From Progne subis subis (taxonomy: Eukaryota; Chordata; Aves; Passeriformes; Hirundinidae): DNA of 64,000 nucleotides. Shown here piece by piece: positions 1 through 56,332 of this stretch. Under the pieces are notes generated by a model. That model did no database searches and had not been told where the DNA came from. It saw only the letters and a program-made list of their open reading frames with translations. The translations under genes and the position numbers were made by a program. The stretch covers positions 744,001 through 808,000 of the forward strand of contig JAKJHU010000109.1 in NCBI GenBank assembly GCA_022316685.1. Direction: 5' to 3'. How positions within the stretch are numbered: position 1 is the first letter of the stretch; every line of letters starts with the position of its first letter.

Positions 1-179
1 GTGTACCTTTGGAATTCTGTGAACTTCTAAAGGTGGATCATAAATGATACTCCCTTGGGATTTAGATTTTCATTCTTAGTAGAGCATGTGGCTCAACTCA
101 GAGACATCATGACTGTGGCAGCAAGCTTGACTGGATTTGATTGTCTTTATACTGTGTTGCATATTGTAAATGTGGAACT

Positions 180-185
180 AATAAA
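180..185 (+). promoter_or_regulatory. Candidate poly(A) signal of a plus-strand gene at left edge
   Basis: AATAAA is followed within about 50 nt by a GT-rich stretch (tgtggagaggttttaag and ttgtgttgc). In human the gene convergent with the PSTPIP1 3' end is TSPAN3, so this could be its 3' UTR end. No TSPAN3 coding sequence is in the window, so the assignment is by synteny only. Confidence 0.3.
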
Positions 186-628
186 ATTGAGATGACCCTG
201 GCTTGTAAAATCAATGTGGAGAGGTTTTAAGACAGACTTGTGTTGCACAAAATAAGGCTAAGGATGCTTAAAAAGTTGGTCAGCTCTTAGCAGCTACAAG
301 GCAGAAAGAAACTCCAGTCATGAGCCTGCACATACCCCTTTGAAATGAAGATAGTTTGAGAGGAAATGAGCATGTGCTTGTCAGTCCTGCTGCAAGACAT
401 GGATTTAAAGTACAGATGACTTGATGGTACTTGCATGTGAATGAAGGAAGTCTGTTTCCTCTTTAAAATGCGGAATACTTGTGGTGGAATGTGGAAACTA
501 CTCAATATTTTACAACTTTTATAATCTAAGCAAAGCCCAACTGAACTTTCAACTGCTGTGAATTAGTTCTTTCTAGGAACCAGTGACCTTCTTGCATTAC
601 ACCATTTGTAGTAGGTTTTGGATGTGCG

Positions 629-634
629 AATAAA
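629..634 (+). promoter_or_regulatory. Second candidate plus-strand poly(A) signal
   Basis: AATAAA is followed by a GT-rich stretch (gttatggtggtgtttggg). It could be a distal site for the same left-edge transcript as the signal at 180. Sequence evidence alone is weak. Confidence 0.2.
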
Positions 635-3248
635 GTTATGGTGGTGTTTGGGTTTTCTAAAGTACAAAATCAAACTTCACATACACCCACTCCACCCCCA
701 AAAAGACAACCAAACACAGACTTGCGAGGGTCTAAACCACCACAGTTCGTGTGGTTCACTGAGGCTGGGAACAAGTGATGTAGGTCTGTGGCTTCCCTTA
801 CTGAAAAAAATGAAAAACTTTGGCTTGCATTAGGCAGGAGTGTTGGTGTGGCTGTAGTTTGGCCTTCCTAATTAATATGTTCGTATTTGACAGTGTATTT
901 TAGGGGATAAGGGATGGTTTAGTTTCATGATAGCTTTTTATTTCCTTGACTCCTGTGTCTAATTTTTTAGGTCCCTGTGTGAGTTTCTTCTTGGCTATCT
1001 TGTAGCTGAAGAGTCTGAGAGGGTTCTGTGCAGACTGCACAGGAAGTTATTCAGGCTGAATCTGAATCTCTGTGTGTGCTACGTGGAGCTCACCTGCAGC
1101 AGTAGACCTTACCTGATCCAGAGGGGATTAACACAAGAAATTAGAATTGCCTTCAGGGGTTTTTTTTAATTGGGTTTTGTTGTTCTCACTGCTATTACAG
1201 CGACTTAAGTATGTTGCAGTGCATGTCCTGTGCTTTGCTGCCTTTCAGCACCCTAAGAGCGGGCCCTCAAATTCTCATGACTCTCATTCAGTCTAGTAAG
1301 GCACATTGCCTTATTAAAACAGGAGAAGTGGTCTAACAAGCTCAATTTAACAGTCAGTGGAAAAAAAAAATTCTGCCTTGATAGCCAGAAGAGGACAGCT
1401 CATGAGATTCTTCATACTTGCCAGTTTCAGATGAGATTTGAGATAAGTACTTGTGATAATAGTATCAGTGATAGCCTTCAGAGTACAGTTAGTGGATCTT
1501 GTAACTCTGACTTAATCTTGGGCGTGAGCCAAATCCCTCTGGAATTCACGGCAAGTCAGCAAGTGCAGTGGATCTTTGGTGTTCTGTGCTGTGTCCTGCA
1601 GCAGCAGCATGTTCTGGGGTGACTGCAGTACCTGAGCCTCTACCCTGCCTCTTTCAGTCTTTGTTCTTGGGTGCCACCCCTACAGACTGGGACAGCTGTC
1701 TTTGCTGCACATAACAAGCTTAATTTTTCTTCCATGGCCTTTTTCAAAACATGTTGGTAATCTTTCCGTGCTGATCTCTGCAGCCTCTCACAGCTGATTA
1801 GTTTCCCCTGGAGCTGCATTGAGCAGTTGCAAAGCTCTCTTGAGAAGCAGCATCTTTTAAACAATGATGTATGCTTGGGCTATTGCTAAAAGGCACAGAG
1901 CAGGCTTCCATCTGTGCTGCATCAGAACTGATGGGAGCACAAAGCTTCCTCTGCCAAACTACTGATGTGCAGTGCCCTATAAAGTGGCAACATAACTGGT
2001 TGCTGTAGGCCATGCTTGGCTGTGGGCGGGTAAGGTGCTGACACTCTTAGCCTGTATATCAGTCTCCTGTTCCTGGACTCCTTCAGCACCAATGTCTCAC
2101 GTCTGTTGTGGTAACTGGTTTTCTGTTTGCCCATCTCAGTTTTGGGGCTACTCTTCTGTCCTGGGACTGATTAGGAGAGAGCAAACTCACTGGTAGGTAG
2201 CAGAATGATGTTGCTGCTGATCTGTTGAAATTCTGGGTATGGTCTGATTTTGATGGGGCAGTCATAGGTGCCCTATACACAGTAGGTGTAAACCTTGCCC
2301 TTCTACCTCCCCATGAAAGGATTATCTGCAAAAAATCTACAAGACAGTCTGGAGGTAGTCCTTGGGAGCAAGATCTGTCTACTTCTGTATACCATAACAC
2401 AAGGTTTGCTGTTTAAAGTGAGGCTAAGTTGCAGGCCACTTGTTACTAGGTGGAGGAGGAGGTGCTGGGGAAGCGCAGCTGTACTGCTGCTCTGTGGCCA
2501 TGTGCTGCACCCTGGACATGTTTAATGTCCTGGCACCTGCCTGGGCAGGCAGAGGTAAATATTACACTTGTTGCCCTGCTCCTTTATTTCTTCGGTCTGG
2601 CAGTTGCCTTCACAATACGGGTTTTGTGCTCACAATACGTATTTAGTCCAGGCATATGCCTTTGATTTAGTCCTCGCTGTGACTGTAGTAATCCCTGCTG
2701 GATCTGTGCCTGGCAACAGATGTTGCTTCCTTCAGTGTCTGGTCTCCAGGACAGGAGTTCAGTTGTTTCACGTGGGGTATTTACACTGTAGATGAACACC
2801 AAGTACAGTTTATTCATCATTTAAAAGCAGGGTTGAGTTTGTAGATGAAGCGTGGACATGAACTTAAACCTGCACCAGTGAAAGACTATCAGAGCTCTAA
2901 TCTGGGGGCCTGAGACTTGGTGATCCTTCTGGAGCAAGCAAAGAAGCACTTCTTTATAGTGTTATGCACTGAACCACACATTTTCTCTCACCTGCTTCTC
3001 TTGACCCTGAATGCTAAAGATATGTCAGAGCTTTAGAGTTGAAACTTCTTTCTTGGCTAGAGGGAAGCCTGCAAACCTGGCTTGTTTGGGGTAACATGAG
3101 CCACAGCAGTGTTGGCACCATGGAGCAGTTGGCACTCCAGAGAATAGACAGATCTGCTTTCATTTGGATGTGTGGTGCTTCAGGTACCAGCTTGTAGAAA
3201 TTGTTTTTTCCCTGCTGCTGTTGTGGACTCCAGGACAGCATAGATAGA

Positions 3249-3763
3249 TGTAGACAAGAGATCTCTGTAGTTAGGTTTTAGAAGATTGGGTTTATTGTAA
3301 GGGATGTGAGGCCTTGCGCTGAGCTGCCAGGCTGCAGCTCGTGGCAAAGCCTAGGAGGTGGGGGAAGGGAAAGGTAGGGAATGGAGGGGAGCAGGGAGCA
3401 AAGAGCAAGAGAGAGAGGAGCAAAGGGCAAGAGGCCGAGCCACCCTCGCAGCCCCCTGATAAGGGGTCTTGAGGTGGGCTGGAACAGGATCTGTGCCAAT
3501 GAGGTTACAGATACCTGATACTTCAGGGGAGGGGTACAGGTGTGGGATGAACCATTGGGGGGTGAGACAGAACATTCCATTTGACCTGGGTCTGGCTGCA
3601 GGTGACCTTCATCTGGTCATACAACTGTTTTCCCATACATCCAGTATCCAATACATCTCAAACATCAAAACTTACTTTCAATTCTATCTCACCCACAGGT
3701 CCCACATTCTCAGAATATAAGCAATCATATTTATAGGGTTTTTTGGCTTCATCCTCCCCAACA
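3249..3763 (-). mobile_element. Endogenous retroviral LTR, reverse orientation (copy 1)
   Basis: On the minus strand it starts TGTTGGGGAGGATGAAGC and ends near CTTGTCTACA, with an AATAAA-type signal (tttattg at about 3290). It aligns by eye with 62152-62707: both share acaagagatctctg at the low end and aagcaatcatattt..aggttt/agg..tt near the high end, with the same spacing. The middle differs, being purine-rich here. No internal viral genes and no target-site duplication were seen, so it is probably an old solo LTR. Confidence 0.65.
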
Positions 3764-6700
3764 CCAGCTCTTTTCACCAAGTGGGCTCCTGCCCCATTTC
3801 AGAGAATGATTTCAGCATTTTCCATTGTCCTGTCAGCCCTTTGCTAGGTCAGGCTGTGACTGAAGAACCGGGATGCATTTCCCTCATGCAAATAAAACAC
3901 TTAAGCAAACCACTGGCAGTTGTGGGGCTTGACAGTATCTAGGATGCCTTGCATGCAAAAGCAGTCTGCTCTAGAAAACTACTTCTGAAATGGAATTCTG
4001 AAGTTTTCCTCCCAGATGGACAAAGGAAGCAGCACCATCTGCTCTTGCCTGAATGAGTCTGCCATTGAATTGCATTGCAGAAGTCTGCTGGCACATGAGG
4101 TGTGTGCAGGGATAGTGTTCATACATTCTCAACTGAGAGTCGGGGAGGGATAAATCACCTGTGGCAAAAGTGGCATTGAGTCCTGTGCCAGCCTTTACCA
4201 AGCTCCTCACAGGCAACAGGCAGGACTTAATTCCCTGCTGCAGAACTAAGCACTTCTTGGACTTCCAGGACTTGGAGAATGCCCCATCCTTGGGAAGCAT
4301 GCTTGGTGCGAAGTAGCCTTGCACTCCGTGAAGTGTTTTTGCCCTTTGAGTGCAATGTCCATTTTGAAAGCTTAAATCCAGCATTTATCCTGATAGCTTT
4401 GTTTCCCCCTGTACAGTAACACCTTCGGTATTGAAAAATGGTGTATTGAGGATACATTACAGGCACTGAGGAAACATAAGTTAAATTTAGAGCTTCTGCT
4501 ACTAAGTGCTGTGGTTATAAAAGCTGGCACAGGACCCTGCAGAGCAGGGAGGATGCATTTCTCCAGCTGCCTTCTTTCCCTCTTCGGTTGTGAATCCTCC
4601 CATGAGTGCTGAATTGAGCAGTGACCTATTAAAACCTTTAACTGCCACTTAGCAGAAGAAAGTCACTATCCCTTAAGTCTCCCTTCCTCACCCAGGGCTC
4701 AGACACAAGAAGGGCTGTGCAACCCTTCTCTAAAGACAAAGCACTTGTCATGTCTATCAGTGCATTGAAAGCTTTCCCATTCACACTTACGTTAGCATTC
4801 TTATCCCGGGAAGGTTAAAGTTCACCAGTTTCCCAAGAAGTTCCTCCACGGACTGTTTTCGGCTTAAAAACTCATAACAATTCTTTCGATGCAGCTGTTG
4901 AGCATTTGTGCCCTTGCAGGGTGGAAGGGAATGCACTGAGCTCCCCCACATGCTCCCTGCATTGAGTGTGAGTGTTATCTCATGTCTGCAACCCCCTTCC
5001 TCAGAGCCAGCCGGTCGTATTACAAAAACTAGCACTGTGTACAATATAATTTGTCCTTTTGTGCGAGATTTTCTGTTGCAAATATTGATCTGACCACCAC
5101 CCAATGCTAGCTTGTTTAGACTGGATCTAGGATTGAACAATCACCAAAATGCTGAGTGTGCCAGGAGGATTTTCAGCTGGAGTGGATTACAAGCTCCCCA
5201 TGATGAATGGGGAAACTGAGGAGTGAGGTGCGACTTCTCCAGCCATACCTTTGCTTCACAAAGCCATTGATTTATTCAAGGGTTTAGCTAGGCTGCTTGA
5301 ACAATCCAAGTGTGTAATCCAACACGCAGGAAATTTCATTGAAGTTTAGGCTGGAATGTCTTGAGCTGTGTGTCCATTTACCCTGAGGCACAGGCTCCGG
5401 CAAATGCCTGAATTTCACTCAAAAGTAATTAAAGTCAAAGCACTACTTATGCAGCTGTACCTCATCCAGCATTACACCTATTAATACACCGGTTACTTCT
5501 CTTTGTGCCCACCTTGATTTGGTGGTTTGGTTGAATTCTGGTAAGGGCAGCAAAGCTGGGATGCATGTGCTGGTTTATATTTCAAATCTGGTTAATATTG
5601 GCTTTTTTAGATCTGGTAAGTAAAATTCTTCCTGCTTTCAAACATCCTCTTAGGGTATCTGTTCCCACTTCACCTCTGCCCCTCAGTTGTTTTTGTACCC
5701 TCAGTCCTCAGGATGGTATGTGAAATCCCTGGTTATAAACTCGAAGCTGTGCTCCGAGTTCTGTTTGCCCAGTGGTTTTGGATGGTGCTATCTTTCTCCT
5801 TCGAAATTTCAGGGCTGTCAACTCTGATTTCTGCCGATTTTGCTGGGAGGTCATGATGATTTGTGTTAGTTTTGTATCTAGAAGCAAGATTTAGTTTGTG
5901 CTTTCAGTCAGAATAGAACAACACAGTAAATCTGCCTTTTGGGCCAGTGTGCAGGACAGAAGGGCTGCAGCCACATGGCACCCAGCAGTGATAGGCTGTA
6001 AATGTGCTCTTAATGGTGCCCCAGCAGCTTTGTGCCAGAGCCGGTGTCAGCTGTCCTTTAGCAGCTGGTAGAAGGACAAGTTGAGCCCTGCACGTGTGTA
6101 ACTGGCTAATTTGATGGAAATATCATTATCCAGCTATTCTAGAAACATCAGATTTGCACTGTGCAGGATCCAGTAGTGCACAAATCTGGAGATAACTGTG
6201 GCTGTGAGCAAAATGTGAGCTGGCTGCTGAATTTAGGTAATTGCTAGCAAAGAATAGATGATGGCTAACAGTTTGACTAGTTCTTTGCCCTCTCGAGTGA
6301 ACATGGCATTGGCATTTTGTTAATAACACAATCACAGGCAGGACACTAATTACTCTTGCAGAATCTATTTCTCCACACAAGTATTCTTCCTCTACAAAAC
6401 CCAGCCCTTGTAGTCCCTTAGCAGCCATTTATTTTCTAGAAGGCAGATGAGACTCAGCATCACAACTTTGTTTCCTTTCTTGCTCACTAGCTCTGAGTGT
6501 AGTTCCTGTTTAAGGACGTGGGAAGTACTGGTATTTGTGTGGCTGGTGACTGTTCTTGTGTTCAATGCCCCAGCCCTGCAAGCTGGAGAACAAGAGAGCC
6601 AGGGAAAAGAGATGGTGTTGAGCAGTCTAGGCTGCTGTTCAGGCCTGTACAGTTTGTCCTGTCCCATACAGAGTGGTTACCACTCCACAGTGTAGGTTAA

Positions 6701-8352
6701 CAGTGACTTTTCATGCTGTGTTTGGGTAGCACTGATGTAGAGTCCCCTGTGCTCCCCAAGCCTGCACAGTTAAGCCGTGGCACAATGATAGTGCCAGGAG
6801 GTTCTGTGGTGCCACAAAGTGTTGAGGTTAGGTGTTCCTTAATGCCCACCCTGGCTCCTGTTAGACACCCACGCCTGGTGCTTGGCTTGTAATGTATCTG
6901 CTCTTGGCATCCCTGTGCTTCCACTTCAGCTAACAGCACTCAGTAACCAGTGAGGTGTGAGCTGCAACTGGGAGAAAGTCAATGGAGAGGAGACTCAGAC
7001 CACGAGTTCACCTCTTTAGACAGGGAGGAAGCCAAGGCAGGAGTTTCTACTGTTTATGCCTTATGTACATGACCTATCACCACTTTGGCTGATGATGTGG
7101 GGTTGTTCATACCACAGAGCTCAAGGCAGGGGTCCTCAGGGAGGTGGCAAACCTTGAACAGTCACTGTGCTCTTGCTGTAGCTACATGCTCACCTGGAGA
7201 GAGGTAGCTTAATTCCTTTTAGCTGCCCAGTGGTTGGAAGTGCTGGAAGCTGGTTTGCTTTACAGGTAACTGAGCTTGGCAGGAGGCCTGGCTGTGTTGG
7301 CTGTCCTAGAGCTCTGTCCGTTGGCTCCCTCTGTTTCTAGTCTGATACTACTTTGTTATTACTGCTGGCTTGTTGCCTCCTAATATGCAGAAATCTGATC
7401 TGTGCACAGATGGACCTCACCCTACACTTGCAGACATTTCCTAATCACGTGTGGTTGTTATTGGTTAAATGTTACTTCATATAGGTTTTCCTGTTCTTAA
7501 TTGGTAGTAAATGGTAAAAGAGAACAATACGCATGTTTTGATTTTAGTATGAGAATGCCACTGGGAAGGGCCCATTTCAATTTCCCATTTTAGCTGAAAA
7601 TTGAATGATTACTTGGTCGTGTCAGTTGTATTGTCTAAATGTTACCAAACTGGAGAGGCAATGTTATTAAGTCAGTGACCTACAACTGACCTTTCTGCTT
7701 TTCCTACTGATGGGGTGGGTAGATGGATGACACCTAAAATGTGGGTGTTCTCAGAGGGTGTGGGTATTTCTTGATATCTCTGTTCTATTTGTGACAAGTG
7801 CTGCCATGCAGATAGGGCAAACTGAAGAATTTGGCTGATAAGTAGTTCCAAGCCATATCTAGACAACGTGAACAGAGGGTTCGTGAGAAAACATTGCTTG
7901 CTGCTTTTTCATTTCCTGAACAATCTGGAGTTAGCATGTTGGACCCAAGTGCTGTGACACTGGGGAGATTTTGAAATACCTATAGCTTCTTGCCATTCAA
8001 CAGTGTTTACTTGACAGGAGATTGGTAGGAAGGATATTGGTTTCCTGATTTTAACAGCAAAAATATGGAATGATTTGCTGGGAGGGAAACAGCAGACACC
8101 ATTCCACCAGCTGTCTGTTGATGATGTAGACCATATGGTCCATGGAAGCAAAGCTGATCTGCAATAAGGTTTCAGGCCAATCAGGACTGAGCCCTGCAGT
8201 GCCTTGTGTGAGGTTGGGCCTCCAGAGGAGTGAGGGGACCTGTAAAAATCTGTGTCCCACATCATTAGAGAAGGTGTAGCTCACTGGGGGGTTTTTTGGG
8301 TGGGATTTTTTTTTCTGTTCCATTAAGATAACCTGCAAAATATCTACCTAAA

Positions 8353-8374
8353 TTTATTTATTTATTGGTTTATT
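8353..8374 (-). promoter_or_regulatory. Candidate PSTPIP1 poly(A) signal cluster
   Basis: Four AATAAA hexamers, three of them overlapping, read on the minus strand about 1.86 kb past the stop codon. No closer canonical AATAAA was noticed, but an AATAAT cluster sits at about 10,127-10,140, only about 100 nt past the stop, and could serve as a proximal site. A 3' UTR of about 1.9 kb is possible but unproven. Confidence 0.3.
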
Positions 8375-10233
8375 ACAGTCTTCTTTGTGGAAGATGGAGT
8401 GTTCAAGAAGTAAATACATTAAATCTCTTGTGCTTTCTGTTTCCTTTCCTGCTGTAGCTAACAAGGGATGCTGTGGTTGTCGGGCAGCCTCCACTCATAA
8501 TGTCCTGGCCGAGCTGAAGCCATTGTGCATCTTTGTGTCACTTCAGGCATGGTCACAGAAACCTCCTGTCCTTCCCTTCCCTTCCCAGCCTGGGCGAGCA
8601 CTGCTGTTCTTACTCTGCTGCCTTCGATGGCATCCCAGCCCCTCCCGAGCCTGTGCTGATGCCGGGGGCTGGGAGCCCTTCAGCCCAGATGTGGGTGTGC
8701 TGTGTGGTGAGTGGGAAGGACAAGGGCCTGAGCAAAGGAATGCAGGCAGCCAAAGGAAAAGGGCCTGAGGCAACTTCTGTTCCATTCTTGAAGGAAGAAT
8801 TTGAATACGATACTGCAAGTGCCTCTGACCTTCACTGTGTTTCATTTAAGAAAAGATTGTATTGACCATTACAGCTTTTTCTTTTGTCTGAATTTCTCTT
8901 GTCTTTCTTATGTATCTGAGCTAACAGTTCCTCTCTCCTCCATGCCTTTCAGCAATAAGATTAATTTTCATTGTCTTGATTCAGTTTTAAGACCTGAAAC
9001 CTTGGCAAACAGTCATTCTGCCCCCAGAAATAGTTTGCTCTGATTCAAATTAAATCACCACTTTTTAATTTTTTAACTATCTTGAAATAACTGAAAAAGG
9101 AAGAATGGCAGAAACTATCCCTCAATCCCTTGTACAGTACACTAACAGTTAGAAACATTCTTAAATATCAAACTAGAAAGACTGATAGAGCTGAAATCTG
9201 TGAAATACAGTAAAGCTGCACGGTGCAACATCTCTGAAGAGGTTTTGTTGACGAATGAGCACATGAGACGTGCCTGGAAAGAGCCCAGGATGTCCCTGTA
9301 GCAGCAGTGGCAGAGGTGCAGAGGCTGCAGGCAGCAGATGGAGCCAGAGCAGCCCGTGGGCTGAGCGGGTGGAAGGGAGGCTGCCCTGCTGGCATTGCAG
9401 GGGAGGCAATTGGCCATTCTCTGGTGCTCAGAGGGGAGCAGTCGGGGCAGTGCAGCGCTGCTGGAGACTTGGCTTAGCTGCTTTGTGTTGTTGGGTTTTG
9501 AAACTTCATAATCCCAGGAAGACATCAGGGAAACCTTCCAACCAAGGCATAAGCAAGCCATGGGGCCATCATCTGTCCCAGAGTCCAGGGCAAAGCAGAG
9601 CCATGTATGGATTTCATTGTCTTAGGAGGAGATGGCTGTGATGGAATGCCTCCAGTTTTCCTACTAGAGATGTGTCCTGGTCCTTAAGGTGCTCCTCTCT
9701 GGCTGCATTCACTGTTTTTTGTATTCGTCCATGACTGATAAACCATCCTCTGTCAAAAATGCCAGCATGGCCTGTGCAGAGAGAGAAAGGGAACCATGAC
9801 AGAGAATGTGGCTGCTGTGACCATAAGGGTGGCTCCCAGGCTGGCTGGAGACAATCCTCCATCGTGGAGAACCTGCACTTGCTTCTGTGATCTTTTCCCT
9901 TTGCACAGTTGAGATCTGGGCAGGATTTTCCTCTCAGGATCACTGAGCTTTGAAACACTGCTGGCATCACAGTGTGCTGAGGGAGGACTGTGCCAAAACA
10001 TGTGAGTCCTAATCCCTCAGGAGTGAAGACGATTTTACAGTGTAGGCCAGGAAAATAGTGGGATGAGGCCAGAGAAGGGGAGAGAAAAGCATGGTCAGTT
10101 GGTTATTTCCTGACTGGTAGTTGTAGAAAATATTATTATTGGGATGCCCATGGTCAGCTGAAGCAGACCTGGTGTGCTGATTGTTTCCAGTAATAGAATA
10201 CTTGTGAAGTCTGAGGGCTGGGGCTTCTTTTCA

Positions 10234-54861
<44,628 letters not shown>

Positions 54862-55659
54862 CTGAAGACAAAAAGAAAAAGTAATAGCTGTTAAGCACAT
54901 CAGTTCCTCTTGCCTTAATTCTAATTCTTATTTCTTAATTCCTCTTACTGTGTTTGTAAAAAGGAAGACCAGAGTGAGCTCAGTGCAGATACCAACCTGC
55001 AGGGCAGGGACTGTGCCACCTGGGCAGGGGGTGTTTAAGGGGAGGGTTTGTAGCACGGGGAGGATTTCTGTGCTCTACTCTTGGCCCTCCCACTGCCTCA
55101 CTACAGGATCAGGATGAGCCATTTTTCCACAGGGAGCCTGAGTTAATCAGTACACAGTGACAGCGTTACTGCAAATGTGGTGGTGAATGTTTTCTGAGCT
55201 TTATGTTACAGCATTATGGTAAAATCAAGGGCTGTGAAACCATGAAGAGAATGAGTGTGTTCCTTCCCTCAAGCAGTTTATCTACAATACAAGCCCTTAC
55301 ACATGAACTGGATGCAGTTTGTACATCCATCCACTGTCCCCTGAGAAGTTCCCATTTTACAAATGGGTTACTTTATTGCTTTCCACCGCCACTGGGAAGA
55401 AGACAGCTGTGCAAGGTTTGGTTCTTGGAAAAGATCCTCTGGCAAGCAACTGTTGGGCACGGGAGTTTGTGCCTTTGCTTCCTTGTTGCTGGGGCTGGAG
55501 AGGAGCAGGGGGGCTCTGGGGATCAGTGGTGGTGGCTGACAGCAGCCTGGGCGCTGCTCACACAGGCCCTGGGGCTTCCGTGGAGATTTGCAGATCTAGG
55601 AACAGGGGCTTTGGTTCTTCAAGAGCTAGGATAAATTTCTGCAGACAATCCCTGCAAAC

Positions 55660-55712
55660 CTGCAGGTTGTAGTAACGTTTCCAGTGCTGCAGTTCATTGT
55701 AAGTCATCACCC
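55660..55712 (-). other. Exon-like 53-nt segment upstream of PSTPIP1 exon 2
   Basis: A strong acceptor (gatcctgtttcttcag) and a weaker donor (gtttgcag) bound 53 nt. It contains an ATG with G at -3 and reads MTYNELQHWKRYYNLQ up to the donor in phase 0, the phase exon 2 requires. It does not resemble the human exon 1 peptide. It may be an alternative first coding exon or a chance match. Confidence 0.2.
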
Positions 55713-55892
55713 CTGAAGAAACAGGATCTCAAGCCCAAAACATTAGTTTTCCTAATGTTTCCAAGGGCAATTTACATACTCATCACAGTGAGGGATCCTG
55801 CTGTGAAATAAATGAGAAGCAGCAAGTTTTGCCATTCAGAGAGAAAAGCAGGAAAGGTTCTTGATAATACCTTGGCAATGGACTTAGCACTT

Positions 55893-55895
55893 CCC

Positions 55896-55942
<47 letters not shown>
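55893..55942. repeat. C11-T39 homopolymer pair
   Basis: Eleven C followed directly by 39 T in intron 1. The T run could be a poly(A) tail on the minus strand. The exact length is uncertain because such runs are error-prone in sequencing. Confidence 0.9.
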
Positions 55943-55943
<1 letters not shown>

Positions 55944-56288
55944 AGGACATTCCAGTGACAGCAGGCATCTCTGCTGTAAAAAAAATTACTATAAATGGTT
56001 CCCTCTGCCTGGCAGAAACTCTGGTCAGATGCTCCACAACCAACTCACACCCCCAGCATTTTAACTGTGTGTTCTCAGATGCAATCAGCTATATCCCATA
56101 GCTGTGTACACAGCTTTCTTGGCCCAGAAATGCTGCCCATGAGGTAAGTGAAAGCATCCTGTGGGTTGGTATCACCCCAGCAGTCAGCCACTGCCACAGG
56201 CAACAAAGGCAGAGTGATAAGCTCACTGCGAAGTTATTCTGCCTTTCTGTTCAATATCTCTCTTTGTTCAGAAAGTGCTAAAACTCAC

Positions 56289-56332
56289 TTGGTGTCTTCC
56301 CCCACCTCTTTTAAACTGGCACAGTTGTTACA
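56289..56332 (-). other. Exon-like 44-nt segment in intron 1
   Basis: Acceptor gtcttcctttcag and donor gtgagttt bound 44 nt with consensus-quality sites. One frame reads CNNCASLKEVGEDT. No family recognised. It could be a 5' UTR exon of PSTPIP1 or a pseudo-exon. Confidence 0.15.

Larger units (their letters stand above)
1..10233. other. Region 3' of PSTPIP1, no coding exon recognised
   Basis: Apart from the candidate poly(A) signals and the LTR at 3.2-3.8 kb, this stretch shows only short open frames with no family resemblance and no convincing exon chain. It probably contains the PSTPIP1 3' UTR (right end), the 3' end of a convergent gene (left end) and intergenic sequence between them. Confidence 0.6.

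Noticed and set aside
56119..56146. Minus-strand ATG followed by a TTTCTGG-like end at 56.12 kb as exon 1
   Set aside because: The Trp codon is followed by GC, not a GT donor, and the peptide does not match.
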